The notes under the pieces: model-generated
Database searches by the model: none
What the model was told of the DNA's origin: nothing
What the model saw: the letters and a program-made list of their open reading frames with translations, nothing else
Source: Brassica napus
Taxonomy: Eukaryota > Streptophyta > Magnoliopsida > Brassicales > Brassicaceae
Direction: 5' to 3'
Assembly (NCBI RefSeq): GCF_020379485.1
Contig: NC_063452.1
Coordinates: 57,619,338 to 57,683,337 of the forward strand
DNA: 64,000 nucleotides
Program-made: the position numbers and the translations under genes
Shown: in pieces, positions 23,217-35,479 of the stretch
How the letters are laid out: every line of letters starts with the position of its first letter
Numbering within the stretch: the stretch's first letter is position 1

Positions 23217-24269
23217 TTAACATATTTGATTGTTGTTGTAAAAATGAAAAATTCAATAAATTCACCATTACTGTAAAACAAAATAAGCAGACAGAAATCT
23301 AGTAATACACAACTTATTATATAGACTGTAGACATTGTATATAATGTAGTAAAATACTGAAAACTCAAATAATTGCAAAAATTAATCAAATCCATGCACA
23401 CGTTGGGTTGGACATATACTACGCGCACGCATAGGCTTGAGAATGGAGACTCGTGAGCCACCGACACATTGTTTCGCGAGTATGTTGATTATTGTCAATT
23501 CGCTCCTCAACTATCTTCACATTTTTAACATTAAAAAAACTATCTTCACATTTATTTTGGTTTCTTTACAATGCGTTTGTCTTATTTCGAGCAGAAAATA
23601 GAAGAAAAACGTCGATTTTTTTGTTATTTTCTTAAATCTTAATACTTACGTTAGTTTTGAATGTCGATAAGAAACTGTTAACACAATAACTTAGAAACCA
23701 CACCTTTCTAGATTTTTCTCGGATGTCCATGTCCATAACATTACTTAAAGCACTTGAGCATTAAAAGTACAAATTTTAGCTACGTTTAAATATATAGAAG
23801 TCCGTATTAAATAGTACCTATGAATATCAGACGTTTTTCTCTCTGTTTTCTTGTTAACTTCTGACATAAATTGATAATTACAGCAAATATTTATAGAAAA
23901 ATGTTAAAGTCTGTATATTTCCCACTGGAAAATGTATTTCTTTTCTTAGCAAGATAAATAATGAAGTCCGACAGCAATGTAATGCTGGATGTCGGTGGAA
24001 ATGTATATGGTCATTGGTCACAGAAAATAGCATATACTATATTTATATTCATTTTCTTAATAAATTCGTGGATTCTAAAGCTTTCTAAAACATCGCATCT
24101 AATAATGAGACTTCGACGTGAGCGATAAACTAAACTCAATAATACTATACCTTCTTAAACTAACATCCATACCACGACAAATACAAATATGGGTGTATTA
24201 ATATCTGTACGTCACTTGTGAAAATATTTAATCTTTTTGAGAAAATTGTGAAATATTAATGCTACACTT

Positions 24270-25581
24270 TTTTTTTTTTGGGAAAATCACCGAAACTGTC
24301 TTTTTCTAACACTTTAAACACTGAAATTTTTTGACTATCACTTTAAACCTCCAAAATGACATTTTTATCGTAATAAACATCCAAACATGTTTTCCTGTTC
24401 ATAGACGACCGCAACTGTTCATTTTACAGGTCAAAATGATGAAGTGTCGGTTTAAAAAAAAAAAAAAAATACAGAAAAAATCGAATGAAATTAGAAAAAA
24501 TTGTAAAAAATTCGAAACAAAATTTAAAATAAAATCTAAAAATTCAAAACAAAAAATTAAAATTAAAATTTCAAACTTAAAAATAAAATAAAATATTAAA
24601 ATTCAAAAAATTCAAAAATAAAATCTAAAATTAAAATGTCAAATTTGAAAAAGAAATTTTTTAAATTTTTTTTTAAAAAATTCTAAAATAAAATCTAAAA
24701 TTAAAACTTCAAACTTAAAAATAAAATTGTAAATATTTAACCAAAAAAATTATATTTATTTTAAAATTCCATCCAATTAAAGTGACAGTCACTTATGATG
24801 ATATCAAAACTTACCGCCATAAAAAACTTTTTTTTTATAATCCGAATATCCAAACACCTTACATAGCCCGACTAGCGCCTAAGTACACTTCGCAGAAAGC
24901 ATCTCGGGGGGACCGCCAATTTCACCTCATGTTAATTGATGGTGACCACATGCAAGGCTAATAGTTCTCTCAGATAGATTATATTGAGTTTTGTCCCAAA
25001 AAGATTTTCTAAGAAAGAAAATGGCAAAAAATGTTTTATTAAAGATGCAAAAGACTCTTATGCTCTAAATATATAAATACAAAGAAATAAAGAAAAATTT
25101 CAAATTATTTTTTTATTTTTAATTTAGATCTTATTTTAGAATTTTTAGAATTTTTAAAATTTTCTTTTCGTTTTTAAATTTGACATTTTAATTTAGATCT
25201 TATTTTGAATTTTTTGAATTTTTAGTATTTTTATTTATTTTTAAGTTTGAAATTTTAATTTTTATGTTTTTTGATTTTTTTTTTAATTTTGTTTTGAATT
25301 TTGTATAATGTTTTTATAATTTTTTTCAATTTCATTCGAATTTTTCTGTATTGTTACATATTTTTTTTAAGAAAAAAAAAACGACACTTCATTATTTTAA
25401 CCCGTAAAATAAACAGTACCGGTCTCCTATGAACTGGAAAAGAGGTTTATTATGATAAACATATCACTTTGAAGGTTTAAAGTGCTAGTAAAAAAACTTC
25501 GGTGTTTAAAGTGCTAGAAAGTGACATTCTCAGTGTTTAAAATGCGATTTTCCTTTCTTCCTTTTTTTTTGAAAAAAGGCT
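24270..25581. mobile_element. Complete foldback element with long flanking direct repeats
   Basis: About 1.31 kb. The left arm starts with a T-tract, then 'gaaaatcaccgaaactg...cactttaaacctccaaaatgac'. The right arm ends with the inverse, '...tcactttgaaggtttaaagtgctag...aaaatgcgattttcc'. The centre (about 24840-25010) is less AT-rich and unique. It is flanked by an 18-bp direct repeat, AATATTAATGCTACACTT (24252-24269 and 25582-25599). No transposase. Superfamily uncertain; an 18-bp duplication is longer than usual for a cut-and-paste element. Confidence 0.7.
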
Positions 25582-25599
25582 AATATTAATGCTACACTT

Positions 25600-26877
25600 G
25601 ACATGCATGGTTTAGTTTTCGTTAATGTCTATTGGCAAGAAATTTGTGAAGAGCTAAAATTTGTTAAAATTTGTTAACTTTTTAATTTATTTTGTTTATT
25701 GCATATATAGTTTACAAAGACATATAAATTAGCATGTAATTCTCTTTATATTCATATAATATTCTATGTGAACTATATATTTATATATTATTTTCTGAAC
25801 AAATTAAATTATTTAACTGTTGCCAAGAGAAATTAAATGATATAGATTTTTTTTTTGTTTGATAACAGTAAATTATGAAAAGTCTAGCAATTGATTTACT
25901 AACGATTTGAAAATATATAACTAATCTTTTAATTTAGTTTTTTTTATTGAAGGGTTTAGTTTATTTATCGAATGCTTTAGTTTTTGTTTTATCTTTAGTT
26001 TTGAATAAATTTATTATGATATTTGTTGGATAGTAGTCTTTTATAAAAAATTGAAGCTACACTAGTGTTAAAAACCGCGATTTTAATACGACTGTATTGG
26101 ATGCACAACTGAAATTTGTATTAGCGTTTTTATTAAAGAGATCCTTGACAATGTGCTAGAACATGTATACCTTGTTAATTTTAATCTTACACCTCAAAAC
26201 CATAATTACGTATAACATAATCTTAACCAATTTTTTAAACCATCATATATAAGACAAAATGGTGATTAAATTTCAAAATCATAATAAATCAAGCTGAGAA
26301 CATCTTAATTTGGTTTTATTGATGGCTGTCTAAAAAAAACAGTTTCTACATATTTTTTTACTCTGTTTCAAAAGGAAGCATATTAATCCAGTCTTATGCT
26401 TTCGTCCATTTGTTTTCTATAAGTACCTCTATATCCATTTATACCGAGATAAACTTAAATTCCATTTGCTAAGAGCAAAAAAATAATATGTTCAATCTTT
26501 TTCTTCTCTCAAAATTATAGTAAATGTTTCTCCAATATACGCATTTAAAAAATCTCAAATTATAAATGTTTAAAATAAAATTATAAATGTTTAAAATGAT
26601 AATTCGTTCGGCTCCGGAGCAGATTTATACCATGCTTCGGTTGAAATCAAGGTAACAAAGCTAGTTCAAGATATTTATCAGAAAATAGTTATCAGAAAAT
26701 AAAAGGAGGTTGTTATATAGTTTTATGGATTTTATTAAAATCATTGCATTCCTTTAAAATAATAACCATATTGCACTTCCACGGAGTATTTGATATCATC
26801 GACAAAAAAAGTATTTGATATCTAGCTTGGACTGACAAATGACAACTGTGAACAACGAATAGAGTTGGTCCATCTAT

Positions 26878-26908
<31 letters not shown>

Positions 26909-28369
26909 TATGTAGACATACTTTGATTTATTTTTTAATTTATTTTCTATATAACTTTGGAATCTCTTTGTCATAAAACGAAAAATCCACAAGTCTAGAA
27001 TATGCCATTTTCGAAAAATGTATATCTATATATATAATAATAAAAATCATACTTATAAGATAAATTCGGTTCCAACTTCTTAACAATATTGATTGGTTTA
27101 GGAGTCTGGACCGGGTCAAAAACTAACCGGTTTACACATTAGATTATCGTATGATCTCAATTGATTTATTAATAGTTTTTGAGTTTTGACAGTTAACTTG
27201 TGGATTAGTTTTGCTTGTTCCCGAAAAAGTTACGCACCGCTAATGTGGTTTAGTCGTTTAGATATATAACTGAAAAAATTGTTATTTAACTTCCAATTAA
27301 TTTAGTTGACTGACCCCATTAAAAACCCGAAACAATTATGCATACTACGGAAAAAAAATTTACAACAGATCTTCAGCATAGTGCAAGTAAATTTGTCAGG
27401 CGTGGATATTAAGACGGCTCAGGTGATGCAATTAAGCGTAGATCCTCATAAGGCACGTAGTATTATCGGTTGTCGAATCGTCTATGTAATTTTTTTCGTA
27501 TCATAATAAATCAGCGTTAAAAAAAATAAATAAAATTAAATGTATTTGGTCAACCAAAATTCAGATTCGTTGCTTTCTCTAAATTATTTATTTATCTAAA
27601 ACACATTTCAATGCGTGCATGTATGTATACGAATATAAAAATATAATATTATTTTTAGTTTATGCAATTAAAGGTCTACTTTGGCTTTGTATCAAACCAA
27701 CAAACAAAAAAAAACATCCTAAACAATTTATATTACAGGCGGAAATATAATTATTTCGTTACATAAAAGAGTCTATAAATAACAGTTTTTGCCGACGAAA
27801 AAGAAAAGACCGTTTTTTTTTATTTAATTTGCTAGAAAAAGCGTTGATTTGCTGCACATTCTTATTAGCCTCTCCCTCCCTCTTTTGTTTGTTATTCCAC
27901 ACCGATCTTCTCCCTATATCTCCGACGTACTCATTCTCCGGTGACGGAGAATAAGCTAAACATTTTCCACGAATTTTCCTTTTTTTTTTTTTTTTTTTTT
28001 TCCTGCGGCTAAAAGCTTTAAAAAAGATCGATCGTACCATTGCTGAATTTCAAAGCCTTCTCTTATTTATCCGTTACGCTAAGCGTTGGCTTCAATCGTT
28101 TCTGCGTTAAAACGAGTTGAAACTTGTCACTGAGATTCTTTTTTATCTGTATTTTTTTTTTCTTTATTTAATTGAGCAAGATCTGGGTTTTCTTCAGATC
28201 ATGGCTTATTAAAAAAATCTGGGTCTTTCGAGGTGTGATTAATGCTCTCACTGAGTAGCATTTTCTCTGGGTGTTAATTAGTCTCAGTTGTTTTATTACT
28301 ATTATTAATCTCCACTTAAGTGTTCGATGAAATTCCTCTGAGAGGAAGGGTTGGTAGGTGATTCAGAAA
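25600..28369. other. Intergenic region and 5' leader of RRT1
   Basis: AT-rich DNA without a supported gene. A TTTA microsatellite lies at 26876-26910. The last roughly 500 bp (from about 27,860) has pyrimidine tracts on the plus strand and looks like promoter and 5' UTR of RRT1. The small frames here are not supported by codon pattern or homology. Confidence 0.45.
26876..26910. repeat. TTTA microsatellite
   Basis: About nine consecutive TTTA units, ending at 26910. Confidence 0.9.
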
Positions 28370-30471
28370 ATGTGTAAAATGGAGAAGTCTCTTTACCACA
28401 GGAAACTATGGGAGATAAAGGTTAGGCTTTTAGGGGATAGCAAGGTTGAGAAGCTCAGGAACTCCTTTGCTTCGAGGTCTCCTACGAGCCTATGGATGAT
28501 TCGTGCTGTTTCTGTATTGCTGCTCTGGAGTTGTTTTGTTCATTTGATGGCTTTGGGAGATATGTGGGGACCGAGACTGTTCAATGGTTGGCCTTCTTGT
28601 TTCAATCAACGTGGTTTGTCCACTGCCGCAGAGATGAAGTCTCTCCCTGCTAAGATCGCCCTTCCTCCTAAAAGTAAGTGTCATGATTTGTGGTTGGAGT
28701 AACTTGAGAGATGAATCTGGAAACTGATTTTTTTTTTTTTGTGTTTTGTCTTTCTCAGGGGTGTATCAGAACAATGGTTATCTTATGGTTTCTTGCAATG
28801 GAGGACTCAATCAAATGCGAGCAGCTGTAAGTTGAGATTCTATCTCCCAAGTTTCATCTCTTAGTGATATGGTTTGCTTACTTTTTGGTCTGGTTTCGAC
28901 AGATATGCGATATGGTAACTGTTGCACGGTACATGAATGTTACACTTATTGTGCCTGAGCTTGACAAGACCTCCTTTTGGAACGATCCAAGGTATTTTTT
29001 CCACGTGAAGCTTCTTTTTGTGCTCTGTTTTGTTTTACAATATCGTAATTTGTTTTCTTCTTTGGTGGCAGTGAGTTTAAAGACATTTTCGATGTGGATC
29101 ACTTCATATCTTCGTTGAGAGATGAAGTTCGTATACTTAAGGAGTTGCCTCCAAGGGTCAAGAAGAGAGTTGAGCTTGGGATGTACCACGAAATGCCTCC
29201 TATTAGTTGGTCAAACATGTCTTACTACCAAAATCAGGTTTGTATTCTGAGTTCTTATATTTGTTTTGAAGATGAATTTACTCTTTGATTATTCTATTTA
29301 TATCCTCTCGTTAACTCTTCAAACTGGAACAGATTCTTCCATTGGTGAAGAAGCATAAGGTTTTACACCTGAACAAAACCGACTCCAGACTCGCTAATAA
29401 TGGACTGCCTGTGGAGGTTCAGAAGCTGAGGTGCCGAGTGAATTTCAACGGCCTTAAGTTTACTCCTCAAATTGAAGAGCTAGGGAGACGAGTAGTCAAT
29501 ATCCTGAGAGAGAAAGGTCCCTTTCTCGTCTTGCATCTCAGATATGAGATGGATATGTTAGCGTTTTCCGGGTGCTCACATGGTTGCAACCCCGAGGAAG
29601 AAGAAGAATTAACAAGAATGAGGTACATAAGAATCATAAAATGTAGTCTTGCTTTTATTGTTCCAACTTTGATGGATATATATTGATGTAAATGTTATAT
29701 TTGTTGGTAGATATGCTTATCCATGGTGGAAAGAGAAAGTCATAAACTCTGAGGAGAAGAGGAAAGAAGGCCTTTGCCCTTTAACTCCAGAGGAAACTGC
29801 TCTCACCCTGACCGCGTTAGGTATTGACCGTAATGTTCAAATATACATAGCTGCTGGAGAAATCTACGGTGGTGAAAGGCGGATGAAGGCGTTAACAGAC
29901 GCTTTTCCAAATGTGGTAAGTAGCCATTTCATTATTTTTCTGAAATAATTTCAAACTTGTAATCTTCAATTGACTCCGTTATCATAACTAACTCAGGTCC
30001 GGAAAGAAACCATACTAGAATCCTCTGATCTCGATTTTTGCCGGAACCATTCATCTCAAATGGCTGCACTCGATTACCTAGTGGCTGTTGAGAGCGATAT
30101 ATTTGTTCCAACCAATGATGGGAACATGGCAAGAGTCGTTGAAGGTCATCGCAGGTGAAATGCCGTTATCTTTCTTCTTCTTCTTTCTTCCCATGGCAAG
30201 AGGCTAACACCAGTTTTTCTACAGGTTCTTGGGATTTAAGAAGACAATTCAGCTGAATAGGAAGTTCCTAGTTAAGCTGATAGATGAATATACCGAAGGA
30301 TTGTTGACTTGGGATGTGTTCTCATCCATGGTGAAGGCCTTTCACTCTACTCGTATGGGAAGTCCGAAGAGACGGTTAGTGATTCCGAATAAACCCAAGG
30401 AAGAAGACTACTTCTACTCCAACCCGCAAGAATGTCTGCAGCTGTTAGATGAACCACTGAGAGTCATTTGA
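28370..30471 (+). CDS. RRT1: Rhamnogalacturonan I rhamnosyltransferase 1 (GT106)
   Basis: Golgi type II membrane glycosyltransferase of the plant 'O-fucosyltransferase-like' group, now family GT106. In Arabidopsis RRT1 (AT5G15740) adds rhamnose to the rhamnogalacturonan I pectin backbone. Eight exons: 28370-28673, 28759-28826, 28903-28991, 29072-29237, 29333-29622, 29711-29915, 29997-30154, 30225-30471, giving 508 aa. A short basic N-terminus precedes one membrane anchor (about residues 45-65, [20 protein letters not shown]). The catalytic region has [35 protein letters not shown] and [20 protein letters not shown], all typical for the family. I start at 28370 ([12 protein letters not shown]), not the in-frame ATG at 28358, because it matches the known family start. 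All junctions are GT-AG and in phase. Confidence 0.93.
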
Positions 30472-31272
30472 TCATTGGCGGAAGAAAATATTTACAGTCT
30501 TAAAGATGGAGTTACAGTGAGTTTTTTCTTTTATTTACAGGCTTGAGTTACTTTAGAGTTCTTGGTGAATAGATATCTGAATGAGCTTCCATGGATGGAG
30601 AGAAAAAAATGATGTTGATTGAAGCTTACATTGTAAAGTTTGGCATCCATGGCCTTGCCAGTTTTGTTAGCTAAATAAAAAGTGCCATTTTATGTAATTA
30701 AAGTTTGAGTTTATATTTCATATTATTATCTCTTGTTTTTTAAAAAAAGGGTAAAAATGTCCCAATTTTCTACATTAATATATTATATTATAGCATATTA
30801 GCAAATGTTGTCTACATGAAAATACTTAATTTATTGAATGCAAATTCAGATATATAGATAGAGATTAAATAACCAATAACAAATGACAAGCATTCAGATT
30901 GTACTAGTTACACTGTTGTAGAAATAGCCAAATAGGTGTAAACAGGTAGGTGTCTGACATTTTATTTTTACTAATTGATACTAACATTTTCAAAGAATTC
31001 TATGTAGGTATTGCAATTCAAATAACCAACAAAGAAGATATATTACCCAAAAATTACTTGATCCAACTGTATTCGAGTGATCCAAAAAAATTATAACTAT
31101 TTCTTATACAAGTGATCCAAGACATGTATTTAGTAGATTTATTTTATACTCCTATCAACGAGTGATCCAAGAAAAATTCTAGTTCATCTACCCATTCAAG
31201 AAATCTCGTAGAGGTTATTGATATTATCCATATACCAAACTCACTATTTTTTCTCTCATCTGTATAATACTA

Positions 31273-31511
31273 CTCCCTCCGTTTTCACAATGTAAGTAGT
31301 TTATACTAAAAACACTAATATTAAGAAAGTTGATACTTTAAAAAAAATAATATTTAATTAATTAGTTCAACCAATTATAAAATAATTGATATTATTTGAT
31401 TGGTTACACTATATCAAATAAATGTAAAAGTTATTTAGATATTTGGAAACTACTTACATTTTGAAACAAAAAAATTTTCCTTAAACTAGTTACAATAAGA
31501 AACGGAGGGAG
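31273..31511. mobile_element. Stowaway-like MITE
   Basis: A 239-bp element with ends CTCCCTCCGTTTTCACAATG and (reverse complement) CTCCCTCCGTTTCTTATTGT, flanked by TA (31271-31272, 31512-31513). No ORF. Confidence 0.8.
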
Positions 31512-31660
31512 TATTTGATACCATAATCATTCATTGCAATATCCTATCTTCAAAGATGTTTCAAAAATTTTCCTTAAACTAGTTACAATAAGAAACGGAG
31601 GGAGTATTTGATACCATAATCATTCATTGCAATATCCTATCTTCAAAGATGTTTCAACAG
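31475..31660. repeat. 93-bp tandem duplication across a MITE border
   Basis: Sequence from 'ttttccttaaactagttaca' at 31475 recurs from 31568, an offset of 93 bp, apparently without differences. The unit includes the right end of the MITE plus about 55 bp of flank, so the duplication is younger than the MITE insertion. Confidence 0.85.
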
Positions 31661-32128
31661 AAAGACTATATCGTGGTTTCTTCAAACGGATTTTTACATA
31701 ATGCTTTAGCCGTTGCTATATGTCTCCTTAGCTTCTTTTAGTTGCTTATTGATTGGTACTATTACAGTTGGATCCACTAAGACACACCACTACATAGCTT
31801 TCGCAGCACAACAGGTACACACAAAAAGTTGATCAAGATATCATTATTAAATCAATTGGTTCAAAAAGTGGGTGGCTATTGTTTATTGAGGTCTACTAGT
31901 TTGTGAATTTGGTAAAATATTAGTTGGTTGTTGCTTATTGATTTTTGGCTCCTTTTTCACATGTTTAATAGTATTTTCAACTTGTAGTGAAATGTAGAAA
32001 AAGCACAGTTAGAATGCGGCATAAACCTCTGCTTTTTTTTTTTTTACTTGTCAGCAAGCTGTAAACATCTTTGATTTTTGAGACTCACGTGGGTAATAGT
32101 ATGTACAAAATAAAGACTTTCTTCCTAG

Positions 32129-33687
32129 TTACAATGTTGTTGTTGTACCGTTCCTCTCCTGATGATCCTCTTCTTTGACACCAGCCAATAGCCCTAACTC
32201 AACATGCTGATCCTTAATCCTGCTTATAACTCTCGACATATCTTCTCCATCCATAACACCACCAAACGATGAAGACATTGTGTCCTGTCTTCTTCCTCCT
32301 CTAGACCGACCTTGTTTGATCTTTAGTATGAACTGTGTGACCTCTCCAATAGATGGTCTTTTCCTTGGCGTCTTGTGCACGCACCTGTTTGCAATCTTGG
32401 CCAGTAACCTCACTTCTTCAATGTTTGCGTTTCCCTCTAGCTTCTGATCGACTATCTCGTCAATACCATCTGGACTCATCGAAGCCTAATCATCAGGATA
32501 GAACAGAATCAGTCACTCACTGGACCACATCAGCTTACTATTTTTGAGAACTTACCAGGTTGATGTATTCCATAAGATTCTGTTGGGGATGGATGGCAGT
32601 AATGAGCTCAAGGATGATGACTCCAAAACTGTAAATGTCGCTTTTTAAAGTGTACTTGTTTGTCGAAATGTACGTTGGATCCATGTATCCGTGAGTGCCT
32701 TTCAATCCGGAGTTCATTCTATCGAAAACCATCTCTTTAGACAACCCAAAATCAGCAACCTACCACAAGAACAAGACCAAGTTTTATAGATTTCAATCAA
32801 ACAGTGTTGTTCAACATCATTGCTCTCTTTACCTTAGCTCTCATGGAGTGATCTAACAGTATGTTTGCAGACTTAAGATCACGGTGGATAACAGGCGGCA
32901 CGGCTCCCTCGTGAAGATACTCAATGCCGTGGGAGATGTCAAGAGCGATCTGAAGCCTCTCTTCCCATCTCAAGACTTGTGTAGCTTCTTCACCCCCGCC
33001 GCCGTACAAAAGATTCTCCAAACTTCCATTACTCATGAACTCATAGATCAACATCCTGTGGCTTTTATCCACACAGTAACCCACCAAGTTCACGAGGTTC
33101 CTGTGATGCAGCCTCCCAAGTAAAGACACCTCGGTTTGAAACTCTCTATCTCCCTGGCTTGAGTTAGAGGCGTGAACCTTCGCTGCAGCTAAACCTCCGT
33201 TAGGCATAACGGCCTTGTACACAGGACCGAAAGATCCTTGTCCAAGAATGGTTGTGAAGTTTTGAGTTGCCTTCTGAATATCCCTAAAGAACTTTAGACC
33301 ATAAGAGACCACTAACAACCAGGTCCATGAAAAGTCAAGATTTGGAGAGAAGACTCACTTGTAGTGATATTTAGGTATGCCGGAAGCAGATACGGTGAGA
33401 TCTTTGTTATGGTTGTTGTTCCACCATGGCTGATGTTGAGTTGGTGCTGCTGTATTCTCAGGTGGCTGTAAGGATGCTGTGTTTGAGCTATCGTCAGGGG
33501 TTAGTACTACGGCTCTTTTAGCTGTGTGGACGGGTAGAGTTGGGATGTTCTGTTCGTTAGCGCATCGCCTTAGGTGAGAGCGGCCGTTGTACCATTTTAT
33601 GACGAAGAATAGAAGAAGAGCGAGTAAGAGACCGAGCGCGAGACCAACCGATATGCCAATCACTACCAAATCACTTCTATTCACCAT
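32129..33687 (-). CDS. CRLK2: Calcium/calmodulin-regulated receptor-like kinase
   Basis: Membrane-anchored Ser/Thr kinase like AT5G15730; its relative CRLK1 links calcium signals to cold responses. Four exons on the minus strand: 33687-33359, 33283-32833, 32759-32556, 32485-32129, giving 446 aa. N-terminal anchor about residues 7-33 (VVIGISVGLALGLLLALLLF), no large ectodomain. The kinase domain starts near DIQKATQNF. Visible motifs: GQGSFG loop, AAAKV lysine, HRDLKSANILL catalytic loop, DFG at the start of exon 3, GTHGYMDPTY activation segment. The tail carries the SRIKDQHVELGLL word. I start at MVNRSDLVVIG; the longer frame upstream runs into what looks like an intron acceptor (TTGCAG at about 33737). 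A 5' UTR intron is therefore likely. No lesions. Confidence 0.93.
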
Positions 33688-35329
33688 TTTGATATCATTT
33701 CTCAAAGAGTCCAAAGAAGGATAACATTTTATTCCCTGCAAAAAAGTTTATTGCATCATGAAGAATGACCTGTTACAGTTGCACGCATTTTTACTGGACA
33801 TTCAATTCTCAAGATAATCATCATCTAGACAATTGTATATGAACATGTTTGGTAAAGACTTGTGATTTGATAAACTAGACAAGAACTTCAACAAAATCTT
33901 CATCTTATATCAAAGATCCATTAAAAAGCATAGGAAAGTCACTAGATTGGCATTAACTAACTCAATAACTGCTTCCAAAAGTGGGAATAAGCATCAAAGG
34001 TTCAATCTTTATTCAAAATGTCTCTGTTCTACAAAAAAAAATTGGACAGAGAGATCAAAGATCCAACCTTTTTTCTTTACTTAACGAAACCCTATAGTTA
34101 ACACGCAACCTTAGTGACAGCTAATCACAGATTCAAAGGCAAAGATCACAACTTTTTCTCTAAACACTGCTGACCTCGAATGTTTCCATAGTCCTACCAA
34201 CTAAACAAACATCAGAATCGAAATGGGTTCCATCAAAATACTCTCGAGATAAGAAAAGAGACGACCTTTTTTACCTTTCCAAGAAATCGCAAATTTGAAA
34301 TCCAAGGAGCAGCAGAAAGCTACTGAGCACTCTTCTTAGTCAGGACGAAGCGAAGGAGGAGATCTAGGGGTTTGATCTGTGCAAGATGGTAGTGTTCTTC
34401 TCCTTCTTATTCCGCTTTTGAGGACAAAAGTCAAAATCTAGAAGAGGACTTCGTCCATAAAGTAAACTGATCAACAAAGGAACAGAGAAGGGATGAGCGA
34501 ACTGTAGCATTTAATTGTTCTTTTCTTTCCTCTTCTTTCACAGGGAATATTTGTTGGCTTTTAAACGCGTTTACTTGATTAAAATTTTATTCTGAAAATG
34601 ATATATTCTGAAACTAATGTTTTTTTTTAATTATGATTTTTGAACTTTAATATGTTTTTCTCCTTTTCTAATTCATGGGGTGAATGATTTAAGCTTTTGA
34701 AGCATGACCCAAATACATGACTAAAAAAATAAAAGTTGGTACTTCTTTTTTTTTTTATCAAAAGTTGGTACTTCAAGTTGGTGCAAAAAATCATAATATA
34801 ATATAACTGATATTGCTTTGTCAGAAGTTCACAATTTATGACTTGACCAAATCCAGCTTGGTTTGCTTTGAACATATATATTTTGGCAACTAATATCTCC
34901 TAATTTAACATAAATTTGTTAGAGAAAATACCATACGCACTATAAAGTATATGATTGTGTGATATGTGTGCGTTTGTCTTAACAAATAATCTTGTGTGGA
35001 ATATATTTCAGTGTAAGGCTATTACCATGCATGACAAACTACATTTACTTTCAATATTATAAAAGCTAATTAGATCAAATTATGTTTATATAAAACTATA
35101 TGACGAATCTACTTGACCTCAACATTCAAATATCTAAACAAATGTTGACTTTAACCTATATATCTCCAAATATATGAGAATCTGAATCTCCAGGATAATA
35201 CAAAACGCTATTCCAGTCAATGAACCCTTTATAAGTAATATAATGTACTCATATATATTCAGCAATATTACATCCATTTCAAGAAACTTATTAAACTACT
35301 ATTTAAAAGAACAGTAGCTCGAAAGTTAA
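33688..35329. other. CRLK2 5' leader and spacer
   Basis: On the minus strand the CRLK2 5' UTR probably extends through a leader intron to about 34,330-34,500, where pyrimidine-rich leader-like sequence occurs. The rest to 35329 is AT-rich with no supported gene. A GLIP7 (AT5G15720) counterpart, expected nearby from Arabidopsis order, is not seen. Confidence 0.45.
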
Positions 35330-35479
35330 TCAATTGTGAACCGGACTTCTTTTCTTCGGATTCACTGGTGAAGGATACTCGTGCCTCATTAAGTGATCCA
35401 CCTCTCTTTCTAAATCTCTTGACACTGAATCTTTCAACGATCGAGTTGCTACGTTTGTTGTTTCAATCGGAGATGTGAG
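35330..35479 (-). CDS. CLEL/RGF/GOLVEN-like peptide precursor, C-terminal exon
   Basis: Partial gene with no ATG, so open-frame searches miss it. On the minus strand, after the acceptor TTTTCGCAG, a 49-codon exon runs from LTSPIETTNVATRSLKDSVS to a stop at 35332-35330. It ends HEYPSPVNPKKRSPVHN. A Tyr-x-x-Pro core after an acidic residue and a terminal Pro-Val-His-Asn agree with the root meristem growth factor/GOLVEN/CLEL peptides (Asp-Tyr...Pro...His-Asn), secreted Tyr-sulfated signals. Family precursors have a signal-peptide exon first and the peptide at the C-terminus, as here. It lies between CRLK2 and RPOTmp, where Arabidopsis has a small peptide gene (AT5G15725 from memory; uncertain). 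I find no signal-peptide exon in the next 1 kb, so it may be a gene with a distant exon 1 or a relic. Confidence 0.65.
   Translation of the reverse strand, partial: LTSPIETTNVATRSLKDSVSRDLEREVDHLMRHEYPSPVNPKKRSPVHN

Larger units (their letters stand above)
21612..25581 (+). repeat. Tandem segmental duplication, copy B
   Basis: Direct repeat of copy A without its extra insertions. It keeps the empty sites of the Helitron (23521/23522), the MULE (23974-23983) and the poly(A) insertion (about 24083). Contents in order: Helitron tail, IMP3 relic, Harbinger-like MITE, unique spacer and a complete foldback element. Confidence 0.85.
30472..32128. other. Convergent 3' regions of RRT1 and CRLK2
   Basis: No gene. 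Contains the RRT1 3' UTR, a Stowaway-like MITE (31273-31511) and a 93-bp tandem duplication (31475-31660). Confidence 0.5.

Noticed and set aside
24331..24591. Lys-rich frame in the foldback element
   Set aside because: It is produced by the A-rich arm and has no coding signature.
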